Shown here: piece after piece, positions 24,603 through 36,540 of the stretch
Layout of the letters: each line of letters starts with the position of its first letter
Position numbering within the stretch: the first letter of the stretch is position 1
Assembly: GCA_037176725.1 (NCBI GenBank)
Contig: JAZBRS010000020.1
Coordinates: 88,110,001 to 88,174,000, forward strand
Origin: Posidonia oceanica
Lineage: Eukaryota > Streptophyta > Magnoliopsida > Alismatales > Posidoniaceae
Length of the DNA stretch: 64,000 bases
Direction of reading: 5' to 3'
Notes under the pieces: generated by a model
What the model was told of the DNA's origin: nothing
What the model saw: the letters and a program-made list of their open reading frames with translations, nothing else
Database searches by the model: none
Program-made: the position numbers and the translations under genes

Positions 24603-26496
24603 TGTATCACTCGGGAATTCCTTTCCCATGTATTCTAGCTTTTTAATGAATTCCACGGCTGCAGTCAGCTGTTACTGGTCTTATGGGCCCCACTTGTATT
24701 TTGTTGTGGGCCCCATCTGTGGTTTGTGTGGGTCTCCACCTGTATTTTTGTTGTGGACCCCCACTTGTGATGGTGGATGGGACAAATTGTTGTCTGGTCC
24801 CTGGCTTTCTCTCTCTCCTTCTCTCCCTCTCTTTCTCTCGCTACCTCTCACTCTCTCTCTCCCTCCTCCCTCTCTCTTTTCCCCACCTCCCCCTCACGTG
24901 TGCCTCACCCCCTCCCTCACGCGTGCCCCCTCTTCCCCCACCCGCTCGTGCCCGCTCCTCCCTCCCCTTCCTCCTCTCCTCTGCGCCCGTGCCCTACCTT
25001 GGCCGGTGCAGCATCCTCCTCCCCCTCTCCCCATCTTCATCTCCCCCTCCCTCCACCGTCTCCTCCTCCATCTTCCCCTTCCCTTCCTCCCCTTCTTCTT
25101 CCTCCTCCTCGGTGGTGGCCGGTGCATGGTGGCGGCAAGCGGTGGTGCGACGAGCACTGGTCGTCGTCCTGGTGGAGCGGCGAGCCCGAGAGCAGCGCGT
25201 GGAGTTCAGAGTTGCGTGTGGATCGCCGGAGGACGGAGGTTGTCCCTCTATCCCAAGGTACACGCCTCGCCGTAGTAGCTTAAATATTTTGAAAATGATA
25301 TGCGTGCATTCATTGCCATGATAATATGCAATGGTAGTGATTTGGTGATTTTTGGTATTTTATGTGGTTTTTGACCGGATTTTTGGCCGAGTAGCTTAAA
25401 TGCTTATATATGGATTTCTAGTGAATTCTGGTGTTTTGTGCCTCGGATAAAGGCAAATGTGATTTGGTTGTGTTGCTCGAGCAGAGACGCTCGTTTTCAT
25501 ATATTGCATGCTTGATTTGGCATGGATTTGATAGTATTTGAGTTTTTGGTAGAAAATGACTTGAATGTGGGTTTTCCGGTGTTTTCTTGTATTGTATGCC
25601 TTGGAATGCCATAATGTGTGTATGGTTGCATTCCTTATTGAATTCTAGAGATTCCAGTATATGGCATGCTAGTTCTAAAGTTTTATTCGGATGTTTTGGG
25701 ATTTAAGTAGGTCTTATGATTTTTCTGCCCTACTCTGGTTCGACACGCCGTTTTTCGAACGGTATGCTGATTTCTGGAGGAAACCGGGACACCAGTCCAA
25801 ACTGGTCTCCCATTTCTCTGTCAGATCTAGACCAGAACCTGAATTTGGTCGACCGAAATCGATCGGTTTGCCGTTTTCAGGGTTCGATCTGTCCGACCAA
25901 GGGATTTGCTTCCACCGAATCAGGGATTTTCGATCGACCGATGGGATATCGGTCTGTCGATTCTTGTGCCTGACTGGTCGATCGGTGGATTTGGTTCCTC
26001 CGAATCAAGGATTTTCGGTCGACCAGTTGGATTTTCGGTCTGCCAATTTTGGTCTGGGTTGCTCTTCCGGTCATGTTATTCGATGTGGTTTCTATCGTTC
26101 ATCTTGGGGCCTATTGTGCTTTAGCCCATGATTTTAATAAATGTTTATAATGAGATTTTGTGGAAAAACATGAATGGTTTGCAAATGATTTTGCCGAGGT
26201 TTTCCGTGGCTGAAAACCTAGGAGTTGTGTTGGCTGCACCTGGGGATGCGACAGCATTCCTGTTGTGTCGCACATTTTGCTTGGGTTGAGACTTTGGGGG
26301 TCGGCGTGCCGGCCGTACCTAGCGGTTTCGTAGCAACGGACTCAGGAGGTATGATATTCCTAGTTGTTACAGGCACCGGGACTCGCCAGGTTTTGGATGC
26401 TGGCTGAGCCAAGGGGTTGGAGCCTCTAGTGGTTCGGAGCACTGGTGCTGGCTGAGCCTTGGGGTTGGAGCCTCTAGTGCTTCGAAGCACTGAGCT
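24603..26496 (+). repeat. Truncated B-type LTR copy, array unit 2
   Basis: First 1,894 bases of LTR type B, starting TGTATCACTCGGG. In the GC-rich block it carries variants (GGTGGCGGCAAGCGG, GGATCGCCGGAGG) shared with the 5' LTR of element B, not with units 1 and 3. Confidence 0.85.
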
Positions 26497-26620
26497 CCTT
26501 ATGTGGCCCTCCACGATTATGGGTTTGCTTATATGGTTTGTTGTCTGTCGTGTCTTGTTGGTCGTCGGGTGTGTGGAGGATGTTTGCAGCTCCGTCCTCC
26601 AGTTGTTGTTGTTGTCTCTG

Positions 26621-26940
26621 GGTGAAGCGTAAGGCTTCCCTGATGTCTGTTGTGTTTCTGGGTGATGTGTGATGCTTCCCAGATGTCTATTGTGTCTCTG
26701 GGTGAAGCGTGAGGCTTCCCAGATGTCCGTTGTGTCTCTGAGTGAAGCGTGAGGCTTCACGCTTCCTAGATGTTTGTTGTATCTCTAGGTGAAGCGTGAG
26801 GCTTCCCAGATGTCTATTGTATTTCTGGGTGAAGCGTAAGGCTTCCCAGATGTTTGTTGTGTCTCTAGGTGAAACGTGAGGCTTCCTAGATGTCTGTGGT
26901 GTTTCTGGGTGTGGCGAGAGGCTTCCCAAATGTTTGTTGG
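26621..26940. repeat. 40-bp minisatellite, unit 3 (about 8 copies)
   Basis: Same 40-base unit. One copy near 26741 is extended by seven bases (GGCTTCACGCTTCC), which breaks the regular phase. The downstream relatives are shortened by a deletion of about 60 bases near 27040. Confidence 0.88.
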
Positions 26941-27507
26941 TTGTCTCTGGGTGACTGTGTGGGTCTCCAGATGTGTGTTGTTGTTTCCGGGTGACTCGGT
27001 GAGTTCCCAGATGTTGGGTGCCATTTCTGGGCAGCTTGGTGGGTCTCTGGATGTGTGTGGTTGTTCCAGATACTCTGTTAAAGGACAGAGTTACCTAGGA
27101 GGGGTTGCGTGTGTGAGTCGTGTGTTGGTGCAGTGCAGTTATGTCGCGTATTTTGTTTGTGGGTTTGGCCATGGAGTAGCATGGCTTTGTGTGTTGTTTG
27201 TTATGTGCTGTTTGATGTGTGCTGTTTGGAGTATCCTGTTTGGATGTCCAGTTGTTTTTGGTTGTGGGTGGTTCGATTGGTTGAGTGTTATTCGAGCTAT
27301 GGAGATTCTTTCTCCTATGTCTTCTTTGGGGTATTCTGTTGGGGATGCCCAGTTGGCTTTCTTGTTTGGTGTTGGATCAAATGGCGCAATGTAGTTCGAT
27401 CTGGGGAGATCTTTTCTCTATTGTTTTCCTTGGGTTCTTGGCGGTGGAGATGGGGCGAGTCGGTGAAGTTGGCTTCTGTCTCGTTGGTTGGCGCCGCTAA
27501 GTGAGCT

Positions 27508-29435
27508 TGTAACACCCGGGAATTCCTTTCCCTTGTATTCTAGCTTTTTAATGAATTCCTTGGCTGCAGTCAGCTGTTACTAACCTTACGGGCCCCAATT
27601 GTATTTTGTTGTGGGCCTCATCTGTGGTTTGCATGGGTCTCCACCTGTATTTTCATTGTGGACCCCCACTTGTGATTGTTGGTGGGACAAATTGTGGTAT
27701 GGTCCCTGGCTTTCTCTCTCTCCTTCTCTCCCTCTCTTTCCCTCCCTTCCTCTCACTCTCTCTCTCTCTCTCTCTCCCTCCTCCCTCTCTCTTTTCCCCA
27801 CCTCCCCCTCTCGTGTGCCTCACTCCCTGCCTCACGCGTGCCTCCCCTCTTCCCCCACCCGCTCGTGCCCGCTCCTCCCTCCCCTTCCTCCTCTCCTCCG
27901 CACCCGTGCCCTACCTTGGCCGGCGTAGCATCCTCCTCCCCCTCTCCCCATCTTCATCTCCCCCTCCCTACACCCTCTCCTCCTCCATCTTCCCCTTCCC
28001 ATCCTCCCCTTCTTCTTCCTCCTCCTCGGTGGTGGCCGGCGTGTGGTGGCGGCAGGCGGTGGTGCGACGAGCTCCGGTCGTCGTCCCGATGGAGCGGCGA
28101 GCCCGAGAGCGGCCCGTGGAGCTCGGAGTTGCGTGTGGATCGTCGGAGGACGGAGGTTGTCCCTCTGTCCCAAGGTACACGCCTCACCGTGGTAGCTTTA
28201 ATATTTAGAAAATGGTATGCATGCATTCATTGCCATGATTGTATGCTATGGTAGTGATTTGGTGATTTTTGGTATTTTATGTTGTTTTTGACCGAGTTTA
28301 TGGTCGAGTAGCTTAAATGCCTATATATGGATTTTTGGTGAATTCCAGTGTTTTGTGCCTCGGATGGATGCGAATGTGATAAGGTTGTGTTGCTCGAGCA
28401 GAGACGCTCGTTTTCATATATTGCATGCTCGATTTGGCTTGGATTTGATAGTATTTGAGTTTTTGGTAGAAAATGACTTGAATGTTGATTTTCTGGTGTT
28501 TTCTTGTGTTGTATGCCTCGAAATGCCATAATGTGTGCATGGTTGCATTCCTTAATGAATTCCGGAAATTTCGGTATTTGGCATGCTAGTTTTAGAGTTT
28601 TATTCTGGTGTTTTGGGATTTAAGTAGGTCTTATGAGTTGTCTGCCCAGCTCTAGTTCAACACGCCGTTTTTCGAACAGTATGCCGATTTCTGGAGGAAA
28701 CCGGGATACCGGTCCATACCGGTCACCTATTTCTCTGTGAAATCTAGACCAGAACTTGAATTAGGTCGATCGAAATCGATCGGTCTGCCATTTTCAGGGT
28801 TCGATCGGTTCGACCAATGGATTTGGTTCCACCGAATCAGGTATTTTCGGTCGACTGATGGGATATCGGTAAGCCAATTCTTGTGCCGGACCGGTCGACC
28901 GATGGATTTGTTTCCTTCGAATCAGGGATTTTCTGTCGACAGGTGGGATTTTCGATCTGTCGATTTTGGTCTGGGTTGCACTCCTAGGCTTGTTATCCGA
29001 TGTGGTTTCTATCGTTGGTCTTCGGGCATATTGTGCTTTAGCCCATGATTTTAATAAATGTTTTCAAAGAGATTTTGATGAAAAACATGAATGGTTTGCA
29101 AATGATGTTACCGAGGTTTTCCATGGCCGAAAACCTGGGAGTTGTGTTGGTTGGACCCGGGGATGCGATGGCATTCCTGTTGTGTCGCACACTTCGCTTG
29201 AGTTGAGACTTTGGCGATCGAGGTGCTGGCCGTACCTAGCGGTATCGTAGCAGCAAACTCGGGACGTATGATACTCCTACATAGCTGGGCAAGATACCTT
29301 AGTTGCTACGGGCACCGGGACTCGCCAGGTTTTGGGTGCTGGCTGAGACTAGGGGTTGGAGCCTCTAGTGGTTCGGAGCACTGGTGCTGGCTGAGCCTAG
29401 GGGTTCGAGCCTCTAGTGGTTCGGAGAACTGAGCT
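27508..29435 (+). repeat. Truncated B-type LTR copy, array unit 3
   Basis: First 1,928 bases of LTR type B, starting TGTAACACCCGGG. The GC-rich block is indistinguishable by eye from unit 1 over more than 340 bases. Confidence 0.85.
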
Positions 29436-29559
29436 CCTTGTGTGGCCCTCCACGATTGTGGGTTTGCTTAATTGGTTTGTTGTCTGTCGTGTCTTGTTGG
29501 TCGTCGTGTGTGTGGAGGATGTTTGCAGCTCCGTCCTCCAGTTGTTGTTGTTGTCTTTG

Positions 29560-29875
29560 GGTGAAGTGTGAGGCTTCCCAGATGTCTGTTGTGTTTCTAG
29601 GTGAAGCGTGACGCTTCCCAGTTGTCTGTTGTGTCTCTGGGTGAAGCGTGAGGCTTCCCAGATGTCTGTTGTGTCTTTGGGTGAAGCGCGAGGCTTCCCA
29701 GATGTCTGTTGTATCTCTGGGTGAAGCGTGAGGCTTCCCAGATGTTTGTTGTGTTTCTGGGTGAAGCGTGAGGCTTCCCAGATGTTTGTTGTGTCTCTAG
29801 GTGAAGCATGAGGCTTCCTAGATGTCTGTGGTGTTTCTAGGTGTGGCGAGAGGCTTCCCAAATGTTTGTTGGTTG
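29560..29875. repeat. 40-bp minisatellite, unit 4 (8 copies)
   Basis: Eight copies every 40 bases from about 29560. The series of variants (first unit AAGTG, second GACGCTTCCCAGTTG, fourth CTTTGG) matches unit 1 copy by copy, so the minisatellite of unit 4 is closest to that of unit 1. Confidence 0.88.
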
Positions 29876-30479
29876 TCTCTGGGTGACTGTGTGGGTCTCC
29901 AGATGTGTGTTGTTGTTTCCGGGTGACTCAGTGAGTTCCCAGATGTTGGGTGCCGTTTCTGGGCAGCTCGGTGGGTCCCTAGATGGGTGTTGTTGGTCCT
30001 GGGTGACTCTAATGAGTCTCTGGATGTGTGTGGTTGTTCCAGATACTCTGTTAAAGGACAGAGTTATTTGGGAGGGGTTGCGTGTGTGAGTCGTGTGTTG
30101 GTGCTGCGTAGTTATGTTGCGCATTTTGTTTGTGGGTTTGGCCATAGAGTAGCATGGCTTTGTGTGTTGTTTGTTATGTGTTGTTTGATGGATGCTGTTT
30201 GGAGTATCCTGTTTGGATGCCCAGTTGTTTTTGGTTGTGGGTGTTCGAATGGTTGAGTGCGGTTCGAGTTGTGGAAATTCTTTCTCCTATGTCTTCTTTG
30301 GGGTATCCTATTGGGGATGCCCAATAGGTTTTCTTGTTTTGTGTTGGATCGAATGGCGCATTGTTGTTTGATCTAGGGAGATCTTTTCTCTATAATTTTC
30401 CTTGGGTTCTCTGCGGTGGAGATGGGGTGAGTCGGTGAAGTTGACTTCCGTTTCGCTGGTTGGCACCGCTGGGCGAGCT

Positions 30480-33307
30480 TGTAACACCTGGGAATTCCTT
30501 TCCCTTGTATTCTAGCTTTTTAATGAATTCCTTGGCTGCAGTCAGCTGTTGCTGGCCTTACGGGCCCCACTTGTATTTTGTTGTGGGCCCCATCTGTGGT
30601 TTGTTTGGGTCTCCACAGGTATTTTTGTTGTGGACCCCCACTTGTGATGATTGGTGGGACAAATTGTGGTCTGGTCCCTGGCTTTCTCTCTCTCCTTCTC
30701 TCCCTCTCTTTCTCTCCCTTCCTCTCTCTCTCTCTCTCCCTCCTCCCTCTCTCTTTTCCCCACCTCCCCCTCACGCGTGCCTCATCCCCTCCCTCACGTG
30801 TGCCCCCTCTTCCCCCACCCACTCGTGCCCGCTCCTCCCTCCCCTTCCTCCTCTCCTCTGCGCCCGTGCCCTACCTTGGCCGGCGCAGCATCCTCCTCCC
30901 CCTCTCCCCATCTTCATCTCCCCCTCTCTCCACCCTCTCCTCCTCCATCTTCCCCTTCCCTTCCTCCCCTTCTTCTTCCTCCTCCTCGGTGGTGGCCGAC
31001 GCATGGTGGCGGCAAGCGGTGGTGCGACGAGCTCCGGTCGTCGTCCCGGTGGAGCGGCGAGCCCGAGAGCGGCGCGTGGAGCTCAGAGTTGCGTGTGGAT
31101 CGCCGGAGGACGGAGGTTGTCCCTCTGTCCCAAGGTACACGCCTCGCCGTAGTAGCTTAAATATTTAGAAAATGATATGCGTGCATTCATTGCCATGATT
31201 ATATGCAATGGTAGTGATTTGGTGATTTTTGGTATTTTATGTGGTTTTTGACCGAATTTTTGGCCGAGTAGCTTAAATGCTTATATATGGATTTCTAGTG
31301 AATTCCAGTGTTTTGTGCCTCGGATAAAGGCAAATGTGATATGGTTGTGTTGCTCGAGCAGAGACGCTCGTTTTCATATATTGCATGCTTGATTTGGCAT
31401 GGATTTGATAGTATTTGAGTTTTTGGTAGAAAATGACTTGAATGTGGGTTTTCCGGTGTTTTCTTGTATTGTATGCCTCGGAATGCCATAATGTGTGTAT
31501 GGTTGCATTCCTTATTGAATTCCGGAGATTCCAGTATATGGCATGCTAGTTCTAAAGTTTCATTCGGATGTTTTGGGATTTAAGTCGGTCTTATGAGTTT
31601 TCTGCCCTACTCTGGTTCGACACGCCGTTTTTCGAACGGTATGCCGATTTCTGGAGGAAACCAGGATACCGGTCCATACCGGTCACCAATTTCTCTGTCA
31701 AATCAGACCAGAACCTGAATTCGGTCGATCGAAATCGATCGGTCTGCCGTTTTCAGGGTTCGATCCGTCCGACCGGTGGATTTGGTTCCATCGAATCAGG
31801 GATTTTTGGTCGATTGATGGGATATCGGTCTTTCGATTCTTGTGCCGGACTGGTCGACTGGTGGATTTGGTTCGACCGAATCAAGGATTTTCGGTCTGCC
31901 GATTTTGGTCTAGGTTGCTCTCCCGGGCTTGTTATGTGATGTGGTTTCTATCGTTAGTCTTGGGGCATATTGTGCTTTAGCCCATGATTTTAATAAATGT
32001 TTTCAAAGAGATTTTAAGGAAAAACATGAATGGTTTGCAAATGATTTTGCCAAGGTTTTCCGTGGCCGAAAACCTGGGAGTTGTGTTAGCTGGATCCGGG
32101 GATGCGTCAGCATTCCTGTTGTGTCGCACACTTCGCTTGGGTTGAGACTTTGGGGGTCGGGTTGCCAGCCGTACCTAGCAGTATCGTAGCAGCGGACTCG
32201 GGAGGTTTGATACTCCTGCATAGCTGGGCATGATACCCTAGTTGTTACGGGCACCCGAACTCGCCAGGTTTTGGGTGCTGGCTAAGCCTAGGGGTTGGTA
32301 CCTCTAGTGGTTCGGAGTACTGAGCTGAGGTCACCGTATATTACGCATGCCCTGTGGTTTGTCCTGATTAAGGACAACTCGCCCAGTTGGGGTGAGTAGC
32401 TTTCCCAAATGGGGATCGCTTTTGAGGCGTCTCTATTGACGAGATGTCGTGACAGACACACTCCTCGACAGGGTGGGTGTTCATGACCGTACAGTGAGCT
32501 GCAGGCATGAGTCCCTGGCTACTGCTTAAGGCCAGGTCAGTTGCTTGGCGCCAGGCAACACAATCAGTTGTGGTTTTGTGCCCGTGGGGTTGTGTTTGGT
32601 TGTTGTTGGTCGTATTAGGCCTAGAGCTTTGTTGTGTTATGACCAGATGTTTTCCACCTATGTATGGCATGAGGTTTTGCTGAGTTTTGGACCATATTCG
32701 GGCCTAATGTTTTCCCGCCTATTTATGGCGTGTAGTGTTGGTTTGAGTGTTGGGCCAGTGGACTGTTATATTGATTGAGATTTGGTTTTATGAAGTATTT
32801 CCGCCTTATCTTGTCCAGTGGGCCAAGTGTTTTCCCAGCCTTAAAGGTTGGAGGGTTTTGAGTTGTGCTGAGGTTTTGGGCCGTTGGGCTGTGGTTTGTG
32901 AAATATTTTGTGAACACCTGTCTTTCTCAGTTTTTAGCATATTGGCTTTGGAAAAGGTGTTTTATTTGATTATATTGATTGTTGTGGACCCAAATTTGGG
33001 GTTTTGACCGGTTGCACCGTATTTGAGGTTTTTATGCCGGTTTCTCCCGTAGTTTTTGTGAGGTGTGTGCTGGGTGACGATTTCTGGTCACTCACGTGTG
33101 CTTTGTGTGGTTTTAAGTTGCAAGTGCAGATGATTAGTTGGTTTGGAGTTCTAGTGCATATAGTTGGAGTCACATAGCTGTCTACTACAGGTTCCTGCCA
33201 TAGATATTTGTTGTTTAGCCCAGTAGTTTATATTAATTGTTGTAATTAATTAAGTTTTAAATTTGTTGGGCTTTTGGTTTGTGTTGGTAGCGACTTGGGT
33301 CATTACA
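30480..33307 (+). repeat. Element B 5' LTR (2,828 bp)
   Basis: TGTAACACCTGGGAATTC to CTTGGGTCATTACA. It contains a pyrimidine tract (30680-30985), AGGTACAC at 31133-31140, the palindrome cluster (about 31660-31900) and, near the end, AGTTGCAAGTGCAGATG, which resembles a splice acceptor. The first 1,847 bases form part of the fourth unit of the tandem array. Confidence 0.92.
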
Positions 33308-33311
33308 TAAT

Positions 33312-33323
33312 TGGTATCAGAGC
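33312..33323 (+). promoter_or_regulatory. Primer-binding site of element B (initiator tRNA-Met)
   Basis: TGGTATCAGAGC, four bases after the LTR end CATTACA. Confidence 0.93.
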
Positions 33324-33482
33324 CCAGGTTCACTAGGTTGCGCTAGTCTAGGAGTGATCAGTCTAGTGACTCCATAGGAAATTGCATATCATGATCGAGT
33401 CGGCACCTGTTGTTTTGGCATATATTGTTGCATGTCTAATTGACTGTGGTGCAAGATTTTGTTTCTTCCCTCCCAGTTCAGC

Positions 33483-34597
33483 ATGTTTTGCCGTGGCCAT
33501 CGAAAGGACAAGGCCCCTGCTGAGGAACCTAGCTCTCGAGAGGAGAGTGGTTGGCAAGGCGTGTGGACGGAGTTGTGAGGCTGGATGCGCAGGATCTCTC
33601 ATGCGTTTGGCAAGAGTGGCTCTGGTAAAGCGTCTGAGGGAGATCCGTAGCTACGCCATTTGAGCAAGCTCCACCTGCCGACATTCAGGGGTACTGGTAC
33701 TCCTGAGGAGAGTGAGGCTTGGCTGCGAAGGATTGAGAAGTTGTTGGATGGTTTGGCGTGCCCGGCTGAGCACTGGGTACGGTTGGCTGCCTTTCAGCTC
33801 GACAACGATGCCGATGAGTGGAAGGACTTCGAGGCTGCATTTCATGAGAAGTACTTCCCGAGCCATGTGAGGAGCCAGTTCGACCGAGAGTTCTGGAGTT
33901 TGTAACAGGGCAAGATATCTGTGACTAAGTATGAAGCCTCTTTTGCCCGGTTGGAGAGGTTCGCCCAGGCCTTTGATTCTGAGGAAAGGCGGGTGGAGAG
34001 ATTCTGGAAGGCCTTCAACCCAGCTTGAGGGTGAAGGTGATGGGCTGCCGATGCACGATGGTAGTTGAGGTGGTTTAGATGGTTTCCCGCTTTGAAGAGG
34101 AGTACAACCCGTATGTGAGTGCTCACTCCAAGGGGAAGGCGAAGTCACCCTTCACTTCCCGATTCTCTATCTCTAGTCCACCGAGTTCCAGTGGCATGAG
34201 TAGCCCAGGGAAGAGAAAGAAGGACAGATCTGGCGGTGGTTCTGGTGCCTGGTGTAGTTTTGCTCAAGGTGGTGGTGCTGGCCCTACCTCCAGCACCCAG
34301 CACAGCTTTGCAGGAGTTGGTAGCACCGGTCTGAGTCAGGCTGCTTCGAGTGGACAAGGTGATGCTCAGTGTTTCCAATGTGGCTAAACGGGTCACTTTG
34401 CAGCACACTGCCCTCGAGCATAGCAGACGACGAATCGAAGCGGAGTGGTGTGCTACAACTGTGGGAGACCGGGACATGTGCAGAGGTTGTGTCCGGATCC
34501 TCCCAAGAGAGCGGGGAATGTGCCACTGCAGTCGACCTGGGGGCATGTGTTCACCATTTCAGCTCCCGACTATGGGCCCTCTGGTGATCTTATAGAG
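33483..34597 (+). pseudogene. Element B gag (capsid and two CCHC knuckles), degenerate
   Basis: The probable start ATG at 33483 gives a basic N-terminus with KDKAPAEEPSSREES, which is also found in element E (there preceded by MPPRGRK). The retrotransposon gag domain follows: LSKLHLPTFRGTGTPEE, AWLRRIEKLLDGLACP, FEAAFHEKYFPSHVR and FARLERFAQAFDSEERR. Compared with element E, about 21 codons are missing in frame between DNDAD and EWKDF. The first zinc knuckle reads CFQCG-stop-TGHFAAHC; the second, CYNCGRPGHVQRLC, is complete. Several stops and frameshifts (for example near 33905 and 34020) disable it. Confidence 0.88.
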
Positions 34598-34719
34598 GGT
34601 AAGTCCCCGTAGTTTTCCTTGAGTGGTGTGACCCATTGTATGTTGTTGTTGTTGTTGTTGTTTCTTTCCCCCTATAATATGAATCTTGTTGTTTAATTGG
34701 GGATGCTGTTGATTGTGCT

Positions 34720-36540
34720 TTGGCCTTAGGTTCTTATCTTGTGGTGGGCCGAATGGCCAAAGTTCTGTTTGACTCAGGGAGCACGTTCTCTTTTGTCTCC
34801 GAGTCTTTTGCGGCGATGCTGGATGATGTACCAGCCAAGTTAGCTTTCCACTTGGAGGTGGTAACACCACTGGGTGAGCATAGTTTGGCGTGGAGATATC
34901 TACCTTCTATCGATCTAGAGCTGAATGGCCGGGAGTTCGATGCCACTCTCATTCTCATAAGCATGAATGAGTATGATGTCATCTTGGGCATGGACTGGCT
35001 GAGCCAACATTCTGCTTTGATCGACTGTGCTCGTAGGAGGATTTTCTTTGGAGCTGCTAATGCTGGTTCCTTCTTTGTGCAAGGTGTGCGCCAGGGCGAG
35101 CCTAAGCTTGTGATTTCTGCTATGAAGGCTTACAAGTCTTTGACTCAGGGATGTGTGGGGTACCTTGCTAGTGTGGTTACCTCTACTCCTCTAGAGTCGG
35201 GTGCTCACAACATACCTATTGTGTGTGAATATCCCGACGTTTTTCCTGATGATTTGCCTAGCATGCCACCTCACAGGGAAGTAGAGTTCTTTATTGAGCT
35301 GACTCAGGGTAGTGGTGCTGTTGCGAAGAATCCTTATCGAATGGCACCAGCTAAGTTGCGGGAGCTCAAGGCCCAGCTACAGGAGTTGCTGGACAAGGGG
35401 TTCATCAGGCCAAGTGTGTCTCCATGGGGAGCGTCTATCTTGTTCGTTCGTAAGAAGGATGGTTCACTCCGATTGTGTATAGACTACCGGATGTTGAACC
35501 AGATTACAGTGAAGAACAAGTATCCCTTGCCCCGCATTGAAGACCTATTTGACCAGTTGCAGTCTGCTTCCGTCTTCTCGAAGATTGATCTGAGATCAGG
35601 ATATCACCAGTTGAGGATCCATGATTCAGACATTCAGAAGACTGCCTTCCGGACGAGGTATGGCCATTATGAGTTTACGGTTATGCCCTTCGGCTTAACC
35701 AACGCCCCTGCCGCATTCATGGAATTGATGAACCGGTTCTTCAGGCTTTCTTGGACCAGTTTGTGGTGGTCTTTGTAGACGACATCTTGGTCTACTCTTC
35801 AAATGAGGAAGCTCATGCCCAACATCTGAGGGTGGTGCTGGATGTTCTGAGACAGCACCAGTTGTATGCCAAGTTCTCCAAGTGTGAGTTCTGGTTGAGG
35901 GAGATTATGTTCCTTGGCCAACTTATCTCTGGAGACGGCGTCAATGTTGATCTTGCCAAGGTTGAGGCAGTTAGCAATTGGCAGAGACCTAGGAATGTGA
36001 CTGAGATTAGAAGTTTCCTGGGATTGGCAGGTTACTACAGGAGGTTTATCAAGGATTTCTCTTCTATTGCTTCATCCCTGACAGCTCTCACCAAGCAAGT
36101 GGTTCCGTTTATTTGGGACCAAGGCTGTGAGGCGAGTTTCATTGAGTTGAAGACTCGTCTGACTTTTGCTCCTGTTCTGACCTTATCTTCTGGTAGTGGT
36201 GGCTTCACTGTTTATAGTGATGCTAGTGGAGTTGGTTTGGGTAGTGTTCTGATGCAGAGTGGCAATGTTGTGGCTTATGCCTCCCATCAACTGAAGGACC
36301 ACGAGAAGAACTACCCTACCCATGATCTAGAGATGGCTGCCGTGGTGTTCGCGCTGAAGCTCTGGCGACACTACCTGTATGGGGAGCAGTTTGAGGTATA
36401 TATTTACTCAGAAGGACCTCAACATGCGGCAATGGAGGTGGGTGGAATACCTCAAGGACTATGATTTCAGTTTGTCCTACCACCCTGGGAAGGCCAACGT
36501 GGTCGCCGATGCTCTGAGTCGGCGTACGCATGTCATGGCG
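34720..36540 (+). pseudogene. Element B pol part 1: aspartic protease, reverse transcriptase, RNase H
   Basis: The frame opens with the retroviral-type aspartic protease: active site [11 protein letters not shown], then [21 protein letters not shown] linker leads into reverse transcriptase: [64 protein letters not shown] and, after a frameshift near 35745, [14 protein letters not shown] with both catalytic Asp residues kept. RNase H follows with [38 protein letters not shown] and [14 protein letters not shown]. Next to the last motif about 26 bases present in element E are missing (near 36395), which shifts the frame before [15 protein letters not shown]. The active-site residues are intact, but the polyprotein cannot be made as one chain. 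Confidence 0.93.

Larger units (their letters stand above)
20489..32326 (+). repeat. Tandem array of four ~3-kb chimeric units (element A interior + first part of B-type LTR)
   Basis: Units run 20489-23477 (2,989 bp), 23478-26496 (3,019), 26497-29435 (2,939) and 29436-32326 (2,891). Each starts CCTTGTGTGGCCCTCCACGA or nearly so, and passes through the 40-bp minisatellite and a GAGCT site. It then enters LTR type B at its first base (21534, 24603, 27508, 30480) and stops inside that LTR at CACTGAGCT. In the fourth unit the LTR carries on to become the full 5' LTR of element B. The first boundary (GTCTGCTCCTTGTG) shares only GCT with the later junctions (GAGCTCCTTGTG), as expected for end-joining at microhomology followed by unequal exchange. 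Confidence 0.9.

Noticed and set aside
20600..30000. CRISPR-like direct repeats
   Set aside because: The 40-bp repeats are contiguous with no unique spacers, and the DNA is plant nuclear with retrotransposon context.
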